The notes under the pieces are model-generated. The model was not told the DNA's origin, did no database searches, and saw only the letters and a program-made list of their open reading frames with translations. From NCBI RefSeq assembly GCF_020283565.1, contig NC_060061.1, positions 28,929,362 to 28,993,361 of the forward strand: 64,000 bases of DNA. Reading direction: 5' to 3'. Made by a program: the position numbers and the translations under genes. The DNA is from Trifolium pratense (taxonomy: Eukaryota > Streptophyta > Magnoliopsida > Fabales > Fabaceae). Of this stretch, positions 44,781 to 55,849 are shown one piece after another. Position 1 is the first letter of the stretch, and each line of letters opens with the position of its first letter.

Positions 44781-44886
44781 TTTTTTTTGGCTTTCATCAC
44801 CAGTTGAATCTGGTTCGGGGGTCAGTTCTGGCATCAAGTGGTTCCAGCCCCCTCCTAATCGTAGTTGCGGGGGATCGAACCGCAGC
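44781..44886 (-). mobile_element. 5'-truncated tRNA-type SINE (left arm)
   Basis: On the minus strand: GGTTCGATCCCC B-box-like start, GGGCTGGAACCACTTGATGC body, GGTGATGAAAGCC then poly-A. A 15-bp target duplication (GCTCTCAAACACTTT) lies at 44,766-44,780 and 44,887-44,901. The A box is absent, so it is truncated. Confidence 0.82.
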
Positions 44887-45349
44887 GCTCTCAAACACTT
44901 TGAAGATACCAATTTTTATTTTGAATGAATGACAACCCTTCATTTTTTTTAACATGCTTATAATGTGCATTAATGTGTGAAAATTTGAAATTCCTATCTG
45001 GGTTTCTGCTGTATAGATAAATTAAATAGACGGGGTTTAATGATTGCATTGAAGATGATTGAAAATTTGAACTTTAGCTTTCTTTAGCTTTTTTTGGTTT
45101 TAGCTTTTTCAATTTGGTTGATCTAATGTTCCAAATTTGTCTGTGCCATAAATTACAGAAATCAAACTCTTTTTTCATTCAATTTTTCCAAAATCAGAAA
45201 TTGGTACTAGAAAGGATTATTTTGAGGGGATTTTCACCTCTATGAATGCATACATTACATAGGTGCTGATTTTGATTATTTTTTTATTTTTTTTTCATTT
45301 TTAAGCCATCTATCTAACTGGATGTATTTTTTATTTTAAACAGGGAAAA

Positions 45350-46882
45350 ATGACAGAATCAAAACAAGAAACACCCTTGTTGTCGACATCATCGCAGATG
45401 CTTCCCGACTTCAAAAAATCTGTTAAATTGAAGTATGTGAAGCTTGGCTATCATTACCTAATCACTCATGGCATGTACCTCTTTCTTTCACCACTTGTGG
45501 TGTTAATTGCTGCACAGCTCTCAACTTTCTCACTCAAAGATATCTATGATATTTGGGAAAACCTGCAATACAATCTGGTATCCGTCATTATTTGCTCGAC
45601 TCTCCTTGTATTTTTATCGACCCTTTACTTTATGACTCGTCCTAGGCCAGTCTACCTAGTCAATTTCTCATGTTACAAGCCGGAAGAGTCTCGGAAATGC
45701 ACAAAAAGGACTTTTATGGATCACTCCAGGGCAAGTGATTTCTTCACAGAGGAGAACCTTGACTTCCAGCGAAAGATACTCGAGAGATCTGGTCTTGGAG
45801 AAAACACTTACCTTCCAGAAGCTGTCCTTAGCATCCCTCCCAACCCTTCAATGAAAGAAGCTAGGAAAGAAGCTGAGATGGTTATGTTTGGTGCCATCGA
45901 TGAGCTGTTTTCGAAGACATCAGTAAAGCCTAAAGACATTGGAATTCTGATTGTGAATTGTAGTCTCTTCTGTCCAACTCCGTCGCTTTCTGCAATGATC
46001 ATCAATCACTATAAGCTTAGAGGTAACATAAGGAGTTATAACCTTGGTGGGATGGGATGCAGTGCCGGGATTATTTCAATTGATCTTGCTAAAGAGCTTC
46101 TCCAGGTCCATCCTAACTCGTATGCGTTGGTTGTTAGCATGGAGAACATTACGTTGAATTGGTATCCTGGGAATGACCGCTCCAAGCTTGTTTCGAATTG
46201 TTTGTTCCGTATGGGAGGGGCTGCGATTCTACTATCCAACAAGAGCTCTGATAGGAGAAGATCTAAATACCGATTGGTTCACACGGTTCGCACTAACAAG
46301 GGTGCTGATGACAAGTGCTTCAGCTGCGTTACGCAAGAAGAAGACGACAATGGCAAAGTTGGTGTCACTTTATCAAAAGATCTTATGGCAGTTGCAGGCG
46401 ATGCTTTGAAAACAAACATCACCACATTGGGGCCTCTTGTCCTTCCAACATCAGAACAACTGCTGTTCTTCGGCACGTTAGTTGGAAAGAAAGTCTTCAA
46501 GATGAAGATCAAGCCTTACATTCCTGATTTCAAGCTAGCTTTTGAACATTTCTGCATTCATGCTGGTGGAAGAGCTGTTTTGGATGAGCTGGAGAAAAAC
46601 TTGAAGCTGTCTCCTTGGCATATGGAGCCATCAAGAATGACACTTTATCGTTTTGGAAACACGTCAAGCAGTTCACTTTGGTACGAATTGGCATATACAG
46701 AAGCCAAGGGAAGGATCAAGAAAGGAGATAGAACGTGGCAAATAGCATTCGGTTCTGGATTCAAGTGCAACAGTGCAGTATGGAAGGCTCTAAGGACAAT
46801 CAATCCTGCAAATGAGAAGAACCCTTGGATCGACGAGATTAACCAGTTTCCGGTTGATGTTCCAAGGATTTCTGCCATCTAA
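45350..46882 (+). CDS. KCS: 3-ketoacyl-CoA synthase, KCS11-like (left copy)
   Basis: 510 aa in one coding exon. Two N-terminal membrane spans (about 36-60 and 75-95), then the FAE1/type III polyketide synthase fold: [21 protein letters not shown], catalytic Cys237 ([10 protein letters not shown]), His404 (HFCIHAGG) and Asn437 (RFGNTSSSS). Length and ends fit plant KCS. The enzyme condenses malonyl-CoA with long-chain acyl-CoA in the ER, the first step of very-long-chain fatty acid elongation for wax, cutin/suberin and membrane lipids. The start ATG sits six bases after a splice acceptor. It converges with an identical-protein copy at 60,046-61,578. Closest remembered relative is Arabidopsis KCS11; the exact paralogue is not certain. 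Confidence 0.96.
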   Translation: MTESKQETPLLSTSSQMLPDFKKSVKLKYVKLGYHYLITHGMYLFLSPLVVLIAAQLSTFSLKDIYDIWENLQYNLVSVIICSTLLVFLSTLYFMTRPRPVYLVNFSCYKPEESRKCTKRTFMDHSRASDFFTEENLDFQRKILERSGLGENTYLPEAVLSIPPNPSMKEARKEAEMVMFGAIDELFSKTSVKPKDIGILIVNCSLFCPTPSLSAMIINHYKLRGNIRSYNLGGMGCSAGIISIDLAKELLQVHPNSYALVVSMENITLNWYPGNDRSKLVSNCLFRMGGAAILLSNKSSDRRRSKYRLVHTVRTNKGADDKCFSCVTQEEDDNGKVGVTLSKDLMAVAGDALKTNITTLGPLVLPTSEQLLFFGTLVGKKVFKMKIKPYIPDFKLAFEHFCIHAGGRAVLDELEKNLKLSPWHMEPSRMTLYRFGNTSSSSLWYELAYTEAKGRIKKGDRTWQIAFGSGFKCNSAVWKALRTINPANEKNPWIDEINQFPVDVPRISAI

Positions 46883-47546
46883 ATGATGCAGTTTAAAATT
46901 ATTATTTTGCATGTATTAACATTAGGTGGTAGCTGTTGAACTGGTGGAAGTGGATGAGAGTTAGGTTTTGCTTAGAATGTTAGATTTTGTGAATTCAATT
47001 TAGTCAAGGTCTGGTCATGAGCTTTGGAGTGCTGACTTTTGCATAAATTTATTGTCCTGTGGTAGTGCTGTTTGTTGTTGTTGTTGTATCTGAAATGTAA
47101 TCCATGATTTGCTTGGTACTATTGCAGATATGCATTGCAAATTCTTTCTAGAATGGAAATCCATAAATTCTTTTAGCTAACTGGTGTCTTCCTATCACCA
47201 GTTACGATTGAAAACTTTATTAGGAATTTACATTTTTACCCCCTTGTCTATACTTTTTTCTTTTCAATTTTTAAATGAACTCAAAATTTGTCTATGGGAA
47301 ATTTGGCATAGGCGCATTAGTTACAGTGCAAAAATCTCATTGTATTATAATAGTCCTTGATCGGTCAATTAGTTTATTTGTTTACCAATGTAATTTATAT
47401 CTAGTGGCTAATATGAAAAAAATTTCATGATTTTAAAAACATATTTGGCAGTTTAATATTTTCCTTTTCAAAAACTATTGGCAGAGTTTTTTTTTTTTTT
47501 TTTTTCAAGTAGCTTGATGGCTGACAAATGTATTTTACTAAGGTGC

Positions 47547-47592
47547 CAAAATTAAAATACTTGTCTAACTTATTTTGGTGAATTCTTCGGTA
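47547..47592. other. Left breakpoint of the KCS duplication, carrying a piece of the GGTACAC repeat
   Basis: Directly after the end of arm homology comes AAATTAAAATACTTGTCTAACTTATTTT-like text followed by GGTGAATTCTTCGGTA. The first part is the reverse complement of the 34-bp spacer at the centre of the hairpin (51,598-51,631), and the second is the start of the repeat itself, truncated after 16 bases. Confidence 0.8.
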
Positions 47593-47950
47593 GTGTTCAC
47601 CACTTATTTTTCTAACATCTTTTTCAAGCAAAGAAACACGTTCATAGTCTTTTTCCTTGAATTGGTAAGCGTCGACGTGGACAGAACATGTAAGCATTTG
47701 ATTTCAAATAGAAATACTCTGGCTAGACAAAATTTAACAGCAGGGAATCCTCATCCAGATTCTTGAGCATATACCTATATGATACTATTGCATACATGAT
47801 GTCATAATTCATGACAACATCAGATCCAATTTATTTCCTCTCTCATAGTCCAGATTTATTAGTAGAAATAAAATGAAAGCATATGCACCATCATGGCGAA
47901 TATTTTCTTCTTTTTTTTTTGAGTAAATTTAAAGATGGTTTTTTTTGAAA
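47593..47950. other. Spacer sequence, no gene
   Basis: Unique-looking AT-rich text; no coding or repeat ends recognised. Confidence 0.5.
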
Positions 47951-48550
47951 GGTGAACACCCCGGTACACGTATTATGTGGACGTGTACCGGTATACCGCT
48001 GAGCTGTATAATTTTAATTGGTGCACATGAATAATAATTTAACATGTCATTTCAATACTTATTTAGATATAAGTTTTCTAAATTACTCTTTTAATTTACA
48101 AAAATTCCAAATTACACCCATGGAAATTATTGTAATTTTAAAATCTTAAAACATGTTACAGAAAATTACTCTCCTGAAATATTTCTCTGAAAAGAAACAT
48201 TTCTTTCTCTTTTGTGTGTCTCTCTTCACGGCGTCATCCCGTACCTTCAATTTCGCGTGTCTCTCTTAAAACATGTTACAGTAAATTGTTCTCGTACCTT
48301 CAATTTTGGCCCCATCCCGGCGGCGGCAGCGCCTCCCTCCACGGAGTCGCTTAATTTATGGACCTCTACTGTGAAATCTAATTGTGGATTCGTGATCAGT
48401 GTGAAAAATGAAGCGAAATGGTATATTTGTTTGTAATTTTTTAGGCCAATTTGACTTTTTCTGAAAAGCTCCATTGAGCTTCCGTGGTGGTGTTCATCGT
48501 GGTTTCTTCTTGAGGTAGAAGAAGGTAGAGGTTGAAGACGATGACATGTC
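47951..48550 (+). repeat. GGTACAC-ended repeat (copy B)
   Basis: It begins GGTGAACACCCCGGTACACG with the GTGTACCGGTATACC palindrome. The following approximately 400 bp align with the complement of 59,380-58,923: ATGTCATTTCAATACTTATT, GGAAATTATTGTAATTTTAA, AACATGTTACAG, and a GC-rich stretch around CCCGGCGGCGGC at 48,317. The distal boundary is uncertain. Confidence 0.7.
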
Positions 48551-48865
48551 ATTACGTCATTGGCTCCCTCTTTAGTTTATAACACAGCCGTCAGATGTTT
48601 TTTAAAAGGAATTGAAAGCCCAGATCTGTTTTGTCTTTTTTAAATCATAACCATCCGATAGATCGGAAGGTCCGGATCTGAGTGCTCAACCACACATCAT
48701 AGAGCTTCACCACTCTGAATCTGTTTTTTTTTGTTTGGACGTGAAGGAGATTGGGCTTGGGCAGTTGGGCCTGGTCCTTCTGTTTTGCTATGTGTTAACC
48801 CCCATTCTCTGCTTGCACCCTCTGCGGGTTTTAAGTTTTAATTGCTTAAATTGCTTAATCGATTG

Positions 48866-49066
48866 AGTGTCCGTTTGACCCTCCTTATTTTTTACTTCTC
48901 TACTTCTTTTAAGGAGAAGCAGGGCAAAACACAATTTTGATAAAGTTATTAAAATAAGAAGTATTTTTTTCTTATGAAAAAAACACAATATAAGTGGTTA
49001 AAAAAAAGAATTTATTTTCATAAAAAAAACAAAGAATTTATGATAATTATCTTTGTTAAGTTGTTG

Positions 49067-49127
<61 letters not shown>

Positions 49128-49365
49128 CTTTTTTTAAGTTTGTTATATTATTAGGATAATTATCTTTTAAATTTAAATGATCATGAATTTATGATAAGTT
49201 AGTTATTAATCTATTTTACCAAAGAGATTTAATTTAAAAGTGATAATTAAGTTTAAAAAAATAATAAATATCAAACAAGTTTAACTTTAAGTTTAAAGCT
49301 TTTATTTTCAACTTTATTATTAAAGTAACTTTAAAGGCTAAAATAAGGAGGGCCAAACGGGCACT
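48866..49365. mobile_element. 500-bp TIR element containing a (TTA)n tract
   Basis: Ends AGTGTCCGTTTGACCCTCCT and, as complement, AGTGCCCGTTTGGCCCTCCT, followed by TATTTT on both. The interior is AT-rich with about 20 TTA units at 49,066-49,126. No transposase; target duplication not resolved. Confidence 0.7.
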
Positions 49366-49520
49366 AAGTGCTTATTCAAAGCCAGTACTTATCCAAATAA
49401 GTGCTTACTCACATAAGTGCTTATTTTTATAAGTGTTTACTCATATAAATGCTTATTTAATTAAGTACTTTTATCTCATGAATGCTTTTATTTAAATACT
49501 TTTTTAAGCTCTTTAACTTA

Positions 49521-50280
49521 ATAAATAGAATGAAAAAGGGAAGGTCTGACGTATGACTTTCTTTCCCCGGATGATTCAAGGCTCTGACGTATGACTCGTG
49601 ACTCGAATCATTCTCATTCTCATTATTTGAACAACCATGATTGACAAAATTAATCGGTTTAACAAAAACTTCAGTCCACGCATATTTCTTTGTTTCTGTT
49701 TGTTTTGTTTAAATCATTCGAAACTTAATAATAAATAGAATGAAAAGGGAAGGTATGACGTATGGTTTTCTTTCCCCTGATGATTTGAGGCCCTGACGTA
49801 TGACTCGTGACTTGAATCATTCTCACTTTCGAACACTAAAAAACGTTAAAATACTTCATCATCTGCTTCATCTTTCCTTTTGGTTTTCTTAAATCAAATA
49901 AAAGAAGTTAATCATTAAATGGAATAAAAATTGATAGTCTGACGTATGACTTTCTTTCCACGGATGATTAGAGGCCCTGACGTATGGCTCGTGACTCGGA
50001 TTATCCTCATTCTCGGACGTTTTCATAAAAACTCCTAAAAGCAATCCAACACATTCAAACCTTTTCTCTGCTCACGCGCGCAGTAAAAGTAATAAAACTC
50101 TTTTCACAAACCGGGTGATGTTTTTGTCTGTTCTCCATAACATAAACCATGCTTAAGCCTCACTGTGCGAGCATACAAGCAACGTTTAAATACGAGAATG
50201 CGACATTCTCCGTAATACAAACAATGCTTAAGCCTACGAAGTGCGAGCATACAAGCAACATTTAAATACAAGAATGCGAC
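49521..50280 (+). repeat. Tandem repeat block (GACGTATGACTCGTGACTC motif)
   Basis: Three ~100-bp units at about 49,521, 49,731 and 49,917, each with GACGTATGACTTTCTTTCC-like and GACGTATGACTCGTGACTC phrases, are followed by two ~70-bp units (50,143 and 50,215) around GTGCGAGCATACAAGCAAC. Likely LTR or leader of a large gypsy element (see next entry). Confidence 0.7.
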
Positions 50281-50429
50281 TTAGACGTCATTCGTCTAAA
50301 AGCAACCAACCCACAAACATACATTTTCTACGTAGGAGCAAGATTCAACATCTTGTCGAGCATAATCATAAAAAACAAACTTTTTCCCCCACATCGATGA
50401 AGTAAGAAACAAACATTTAAGCAAATATT

Positions 50430-50761
50430 GAAAACACATTAAAACAAACAAACAACTTCCCTCTAAAAGGTTCCCGTTGAGTACAACGGATGTGAGGGGT
50501 GCTAATACCTTCCCCTCGCATAACCAACTCCCAAATCCATCTCACGGTTCTCGGACCATTTTCTCTCAAGATTTTTTCGATATTTTGCTTTCCCTTTTTG
50601 GGATAAATAAAATTCGGTGGCAACTCTATTTTCCGAGTGTTTACACTCGAGGATGAAAGATTTGATATGCTTTGCTTTGATTTGATATGTGATTACACTC
50701 AAGGATGAAAGACTTGATATGTGTTTACACTCTATTTTCCGAGTGTTTTCACGCCGCGACA
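50430..50761. mobile_element. Ogre/Tat-like gypsy LTR edge fragment
   Basis: GAGGGGTGCTAATACCTTCC, TCTCACGGTTCTCGG and ATAAATAAAATTCGGTGGCAAC resemble the LTR edge and tRNA-Arg-type primer-binding site (TGGCGACTC-like) of legume Ogre elements. It is truncated where the hairpin repeat begins. Recognition is from memory of the family. Confidence 0.45.
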
Positions 50762-52487
50762 CATGTCTAGAATATATCAATATATAAAGTTTATTGCAAA
50801 ACTTTAGTATTTTTAAAAACGAGTATGAATTAAATATGAATTTTCTATATCAAAATATCAAGATAAATGTAACAAATATTTTGACCTATAAATCAAATTT
50901 TGAGCTCCTTATTTTTGGACAAACTTCTTATAATGTTCTGTATTTGCAAAATAATCTTAAATACACATCAACTTAACAACATCACTATAATTGCATGCAT
51001 AAAAATTTAGTAGGGATAAAAATATGATATTTTATTATGAAGATGAAAAATTAAATTTAATAATTTTGCAGAAGCTAAAAACTTATTTAACCCTATAAAA
51101 TATTACGAACCACTAAAAATTAATAGTATTACAATAAAATATATACACATATTAAAAATTATAATTTTTTTTTTGTAAAAAAAGTAAATATATGGTTAAA
51201 CGATAAATAAATATGTAAACAAAAAAAATGATAAATAAATGTTAAACTTTATAAACTAATAATATTAAAAAAATTATTCAAAAAAAAAATTGAAGGATAC
51301 ATAAAGGATACACATTTTATATGACCCATGAATTTAATCAAACGGTGAAAATATTGAAGGATTAAAATATTTAAATCTTGTTAAAAAAAAAAACTAGGTT
51401 GAAAGATTTGATATGCGTTGATTTATTGGGGAACATGATTGATGATTATATTAATTAATGTGAAAGATACATTTTCAAATATTAAAAAGTAGTGTTTAAA
51501 TTAGAAAACTTAATAAAGAAATAAAATATGCATTAAATGCTTGTCACCTCAGCAGTGTACCGGTACACGTCCACATAATACGTGTACCGAAGAATTCACC
51601 AAAATAAGTTAGACAAGTATTTTAATTTGGTGAATTCTTCGGTACACGTATTATGTGGACGTGTACCGGTACACCGCTGAGGTGGCAAGCATTTAATGCA
51701 TATTTTATTCCTTTATTAAGTTTTTTATTTTTAACACTATTTTTCAATATTTGCAAGTGTATCCTTCACATTAATATAATCATCAATCATGTTCCACAAT
51801 AAATCAAAGCATATCAAATCTTTCAACCTAGTTTTTTTTTTTTTTTTAACAAGATTTAAATATTTTAATTCATGAGTTATTAAAATGGCCTTCAATATTT
51901 TCACGGTATGATTAAATTCATGGTCATATAAAATTTGTATCCTACATCCTTTATGCATGGTATCCTTCAATTTTTTCCGAATAATTGTTTTAATATTATT
52001 AGTTTAATATTTATTTATCTTTTTTTGTTTACATATTTATTTATCGTTTAACCATACATTTACTTTTTTTACAAAAAAAAATATAATTTTTAATGTGTAT
52101 ATATTTTATTGTAATACTATTAATTTTTAGTGGTTTGTAATATTTTATAGGGTTAAATAAGTTTTTAGCCTCTGCAAAATTATTAAATTAAATTTTTCAT
52201 CTTCATAAAAAAATATCATATTTTCATCCATACTAAATTTTTATGCATGCAATTATATTGATGTTGTTAAGTTGATGTGCATTTATGATTATTTTGCAAA
52301 TATGTATAGAACATTATAAGAAGTTTGTCCAAAAATAAGGAGCTCAAAATTTGATTTTTAGGTCAAAATATTTGTTACCTTTATCTTGATATTTTGATAT
52401 AGAAAATTCATATTTAATTCATACTCGTTTTGAAAAATACTAAAGTTTTGAAATGAACTTTTTATATTGTTCTATTCTAGACATGCT
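50762..52487. repeat. Long inverted repeat: two back-to-back GGTACAC-ended repeats
   Basis: The left arm 50,762-51,597 is the reverse complement of 51,632-52,487 with scattered mismatches and small indels. The centre is a 34-bp spacer (AAAATAAGTTAGACAAGT core). Both inner edges are GGTGAATTCTTCGGTACAC and the outer edges ACATGTCTAGAAT. Arms are about 0.84 kb. Transcription across it would give a long hairpin. No ORF is supported. Confidence 0.9.
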
Positions 52488-53030
52488 TGATTGTCGAAAT
52501 TTAAATTCATAAGTTATTGTTAGTCAAATTAGGTGATATTGAACGACTTGATTGAAAAAATTTGAATTCCTTATTGAATGTAAGTATAATTAGCTAGTTT
52601 ACATATGAAATATGTTTCAAGTTGAATGGTTTGACGAAGAAATTTTGATTTCTTTAGTCACAATCGACATTATTAGTTGAGGCTTAGAAGTCATTTCTTA
52701 TCAATTGAATTTCTTAAGTCATAGTTAATCTAATTAGTTGAGGTTTAACTGTTTGATTGTCGATATTTGAATTTTTAAGTGTTTCCCGTTCTAATTTGGT
52801 CAAATTGCACAGTTAACTTGACAATATTTGATCTCTCTAGTTCCTTTCAGTCTAGTTGGCTGTGACTTAATTACCATTTCATAATAACTAGATTTTTTGA
52901 GTAATAGTTACTCCAACAATATGAGATTAAATCGTCAGATTGTTGAAATTCAACTTCTTAAGTGTTTATTATCCCAATTAGGTTAAGTTGAACATATTGA
53001 CTAAGATGAAGTGATTCCCTTAGTCACATG
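52488..53030 (+). repeat. Continuation of GGTACAC repeat (only on right side)
   Basis: From 52,488 the right-hand copy goes on beyond the mirrored part and stays parallel to about 1,290-1,850 in the window, until the LINE remnant. So the right copy is the longer one and the left copy a truncated inverted partner. Confidence 0.65.
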
Positions 53031-53034
53031 CAAG

Positions 53035-53650
53035 AAAACAAACTTGACTAGTATGCCTAAACAAATGAATACTATTTTCATTGGTTGGAAGCGACCTCGA
53101 GAGGGTTGGGTCAAACTCACTGAGCTTTAGTGTGTGCCATCAAGTTCAGTCAACCCTTCAGGGTGTGGAGGTCTTCTCCGAGATAGTAGCAGGGTTTGTC
53201 TAGTTAGTTATGTCTGCAAGCTTGGAACTTGTAATACGCTCCATGCGGAAATGTGGGGAATGTATATCGGTATGGATTTGGCTATGAGACATAGAATTAC
53301 GCACCTTCAAGTTGATAGTGACGCAAAGGTGCTAGTCCACATGGTAACAGGAAATTGCACCATTAAAGGAAACATTTCTACCTTGGTTCGGCATATTCGT
53401 GATCTAAAAAATTATGAACTGGCAGGTTCATATAAACCGTACTTGGCGTGAATGAAACAGATTGACGGATTGACTAGCTAACTTTAATCTATCTCTAAAC
53501 TTTTTTGATTTGCATGTTTTGGAGGCTCCCTTAGAAATCTTTAGAGACTTCTTTTTTATGACATATCTGGCTCTTGCATACCTCGGAATGTTCATTTAAC
53601 TTTCTAATTTTCCGTTTTTCTTTTAGCCCCCTTTGTACACAAAAAAAAAT
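53035..53650 (+). pseudogene. LINE 3' end with RNase H (RVT_3) remnant
   Basis: The frames read IGWKRPREGWVKLT, then GCGGLLRDSSRVCLVSYVCKLG, LHAEMWGMYIGMDLAMRH, THLQVDSDAKVLVHMVTGNC, and after the stop at 53,449 the degraded tail (RTWRE, FDLHVLEAP, DISG). Active-site positions of the plant LINE RNase H are recognisable (HAE, DSD). At least three stops. It ends TTTAGCCCCCTTTGTACAC followed by an A-rich tail at 53,641, the usual LINE 3' end. Confidence 0.8.
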
Positions 53651-53885
53651 TATTAAAAAAAATAGCAAAATAAATAAATTGACACAAAAGAGAGATTTGA
53701 ACCCTTGACCACTAGTTAAAAAAGCATACAACACACCAACAAGACAAACAATCACTTTAGTACTTCATACAATTTGTTATTATTTTATATTAATATCTTG
53801 TTATATATTGTTTAAAAAAAAAAAAAAAAAAAGCCTAAACCTTAAACCTAATCTGCCGTCGCGCAGGATGAAGAAAACACACCAC

Positions 53886-53976
53886 AATCTTTCAACTTTG
53901 ATTTTCTTCAAAAATACTACCTCTAAACAAAAATTGACAAAATCTTTCAACTTTGATTTTCTTCAAAAATACTACC
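53886..53976 (+). repeat. 55-bp period tandem duplication
   Basis: AATCTTTCAACTTTGATTTT and the following cttcaaaaatactacc are present at 53,886 and 53,941, just upstream of the Ulp1-like gene. Confidence 0.9.
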
Positions 53977-53983
53977 CTAACCC

Positions 53984-53995
53984 TTCTATATATAA
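53984..53995 (+). promoter_or_regulatory. TATA box candidate for the Ulp1-like gene
   Basis: TCTATATATAATC lies 75-85 bases before the ATG at 54,069, a reasonable spacing for a plant core promoter with a short leader. Confidence 0.5.
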
Positions 53996-54068
53996 TCATG
54001 GTATCACTCCTACAAATTCACGCAACAAAACACAGTGTATTTTCTTTCATTGAAATCGCTGTCACTGA

Positions 54069-55846
54069 ATGGAGGACGGAGAAGCTTCCTTTACGTCACC
54101 ATTATCTCACAAAAAGATGGTTTCTGACGTAAAAAAAGAGGAGGGTTATAAGGGAATATCGTTCGTAGATTTACTAGACAGGTATATGTTTGTTCTTTTT
54201 AAATGTGATTTTTTTTCGGTATATTATATGTATACTGTTTTATTCTCCGGTAGTTTCAGCTTTTGTTGCCTGCGTTTTTGTGTTTTGCTGTCTTGCTGCT
54301 CGGTGCTATTGTTTTGGTTCTTTTTGTGGCCAGCTTGTGCCTTGCATCTGTTTTGTACTGACTTTTTCTCATTAATTGATATTTTAGCCTTTTTCTAAAT
54401 AAATAAATCGACATGTATATTGTTTTGTTGAATCTGTTTGTAAAATCTGTATGTAAGCATCTACTTAAAATAAATTATTAAAACAAATTATTGAATGAAC
54501 TTGTAGCCCACCAAAGAAGTTTTTGAAAACAGAGAAGGTTCTTGAAGAAGAAAATTTTGATCATTGGGATCCTTGTGCTAAAAAAAGCCCGCCGATCACA
54601 AAGGAGGTTTTTAAAGAAGAAGAAAATTTTGATCATTGGGAGGTAATTAATTTATAACTTAAGTAATATTTACATATTTCACAAAGTGTTTGTCCATAGT
54701 TTTAAAAATTTTGCCAATTTGAATAGGACCAAACACAAGTGTCTATGGTGATAAAGTCAATTGATGACTTTAAGGAAACTATACTGACCATGTTCAGACA
54801 ACCAAGACAACCTGTGGAAAAGCTGGTCACACCTTTGACAAAGGAAAGTATTCGACCTTTGATGAAGGAAAAAGTTAGTAAAATCTATTCACCATATGCC
54901 AAAGATGGCAACAAATATGTGCAAGTAACCACCACTCCGACAGGGTGCTACATCAAATCCAACAAAACATTAGTTGGTCCGTCTATCCCCGATGTAAGTA
55001 ATTGACCTCTGTGTTACTCGTTTGATAGAACCATCATTCTTGGCATCCATTATTAACTCTTTTTATTTGTCATGACATTTGTGAATGCAGTGGTTGTCTT
55101 CACTCTTTAAACCAAAGAAGATAATGAATCTAACCTCCGACCAATGTGCTATGGCATCTTACATATTTGGTCGTTCAACAGACGAGTTAGTCATACATTT
55201 CACCTTGTATTCCAAGTCGTTCAGCCCGTCCCGGCAGGAATAGAAGTATCAAGAAACTGGTAAGAAAAACATATACTTTTAATTCTTTATATCAAAAATT
55301 CAAATTTTATATCATATCACTTACACTTGTTGTTGCCTTTAGACTGTTTATATGGAGGAGTTACTCATGGATCCCGCTTTTCATGTGACTGGAACAAAAC
55401 ATACACCAAATGTATCTGAATTTAGCCTAGTCACTCCAAATGATTTGGGAGTGCAAGCAGATATGTCGTACGTAATACTAATTTAATTATATTTGTATTT
55501 CCTTTACATCCTTTAATTGTCATCTAATGTAGAATTTTATGTTAGGAATGACTGTGGAGTTTGGGTCATTATGTGGATGAAGCAAATGGGAGAAAAAGAA
55601 TATAAGATTGATGTATGACATACTTCCTTATTCAACTACTTTTATATTTTAACTTATTGGTAATTTTTTCTAATAAATTTTAAATTTATGTTTCAGGTGG
55701 ATGATGGTACAAGACTAAGGATAGCATTAGATTTGATATTGGATCCTTCCAACGAATTGAAAGAGAAAGCTTTGGCTGCTGCAAAAAAAAACCTTTGGCT
55801 GCTGCAAAAAAAGGAAGAGTTAAAGAATCCAACAGCTGCTGACTAA
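54069..55846 (+). pseudogene. Ulp1-type cysteine protease-like gene, degraded
   Basis: Exons with good GT-AG junctions and matching phase: 54,069-54,181; 54,507-54,642; 54,727-54,993; 55,091-about 55,200; 55,343-55,467; 55,546-55,612; 55,697-55,846. The C-terminal exons give SNDCGVWVIMWM, the catalytic-Cys box of Ulp1-like proteases, then GTRLRIALDLIL. Exon 4 runs into a stop at 55,241 without a clean donor, the region that should hold the catalytic His and Asp is not visible, and the last exon has a ~21-bp slip duplication (GCTTTGGCTGCTGC twice) that shifts the tail frame. SUMO-protease activity is therefore unlikely. Such genes are often carried by plant Mutator elements, but no TIR was found. 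Confidence 0.55.
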
Positions 55847-55849
55847 ATT

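Larger units (their letters stand above)
42714..45343 (+). other. KCS 5' UTR intron, left copy (predicted)
   Basis: GT at 42,714 and AG at 45,343 give a 2.63-kb intron before the coding exon. It contains the GCGC palindrome array, a Stowaway MITE and a SINE fragment, all present also in the right arm, so they predate the duplication. Confidence 0.6.
42929..47546 (+). repeat. Left arm of large inverted duplication
   Basis: 4,618 bp that is the reverse complement of 59,382-64,000. Matching starts with AGGGAATATAATGCTG at 42,929 (the complement of the last window bases) and ends with ACTAAGGTGC at 47,546. Scattered differences exist (e.g. G/A in the GCGC array near 44,070, C/T near 44,490, poly-T length near 47,490), all seen outside the coding exon. 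Confidence 0.95.

Noticed and set aside
48974..49159. 61-aa frame with poly-leucine, looking like a membrane peptide
   Set aside because: Produced by the (TTA)n tract inside a TIR element; no start context or conservation seen.
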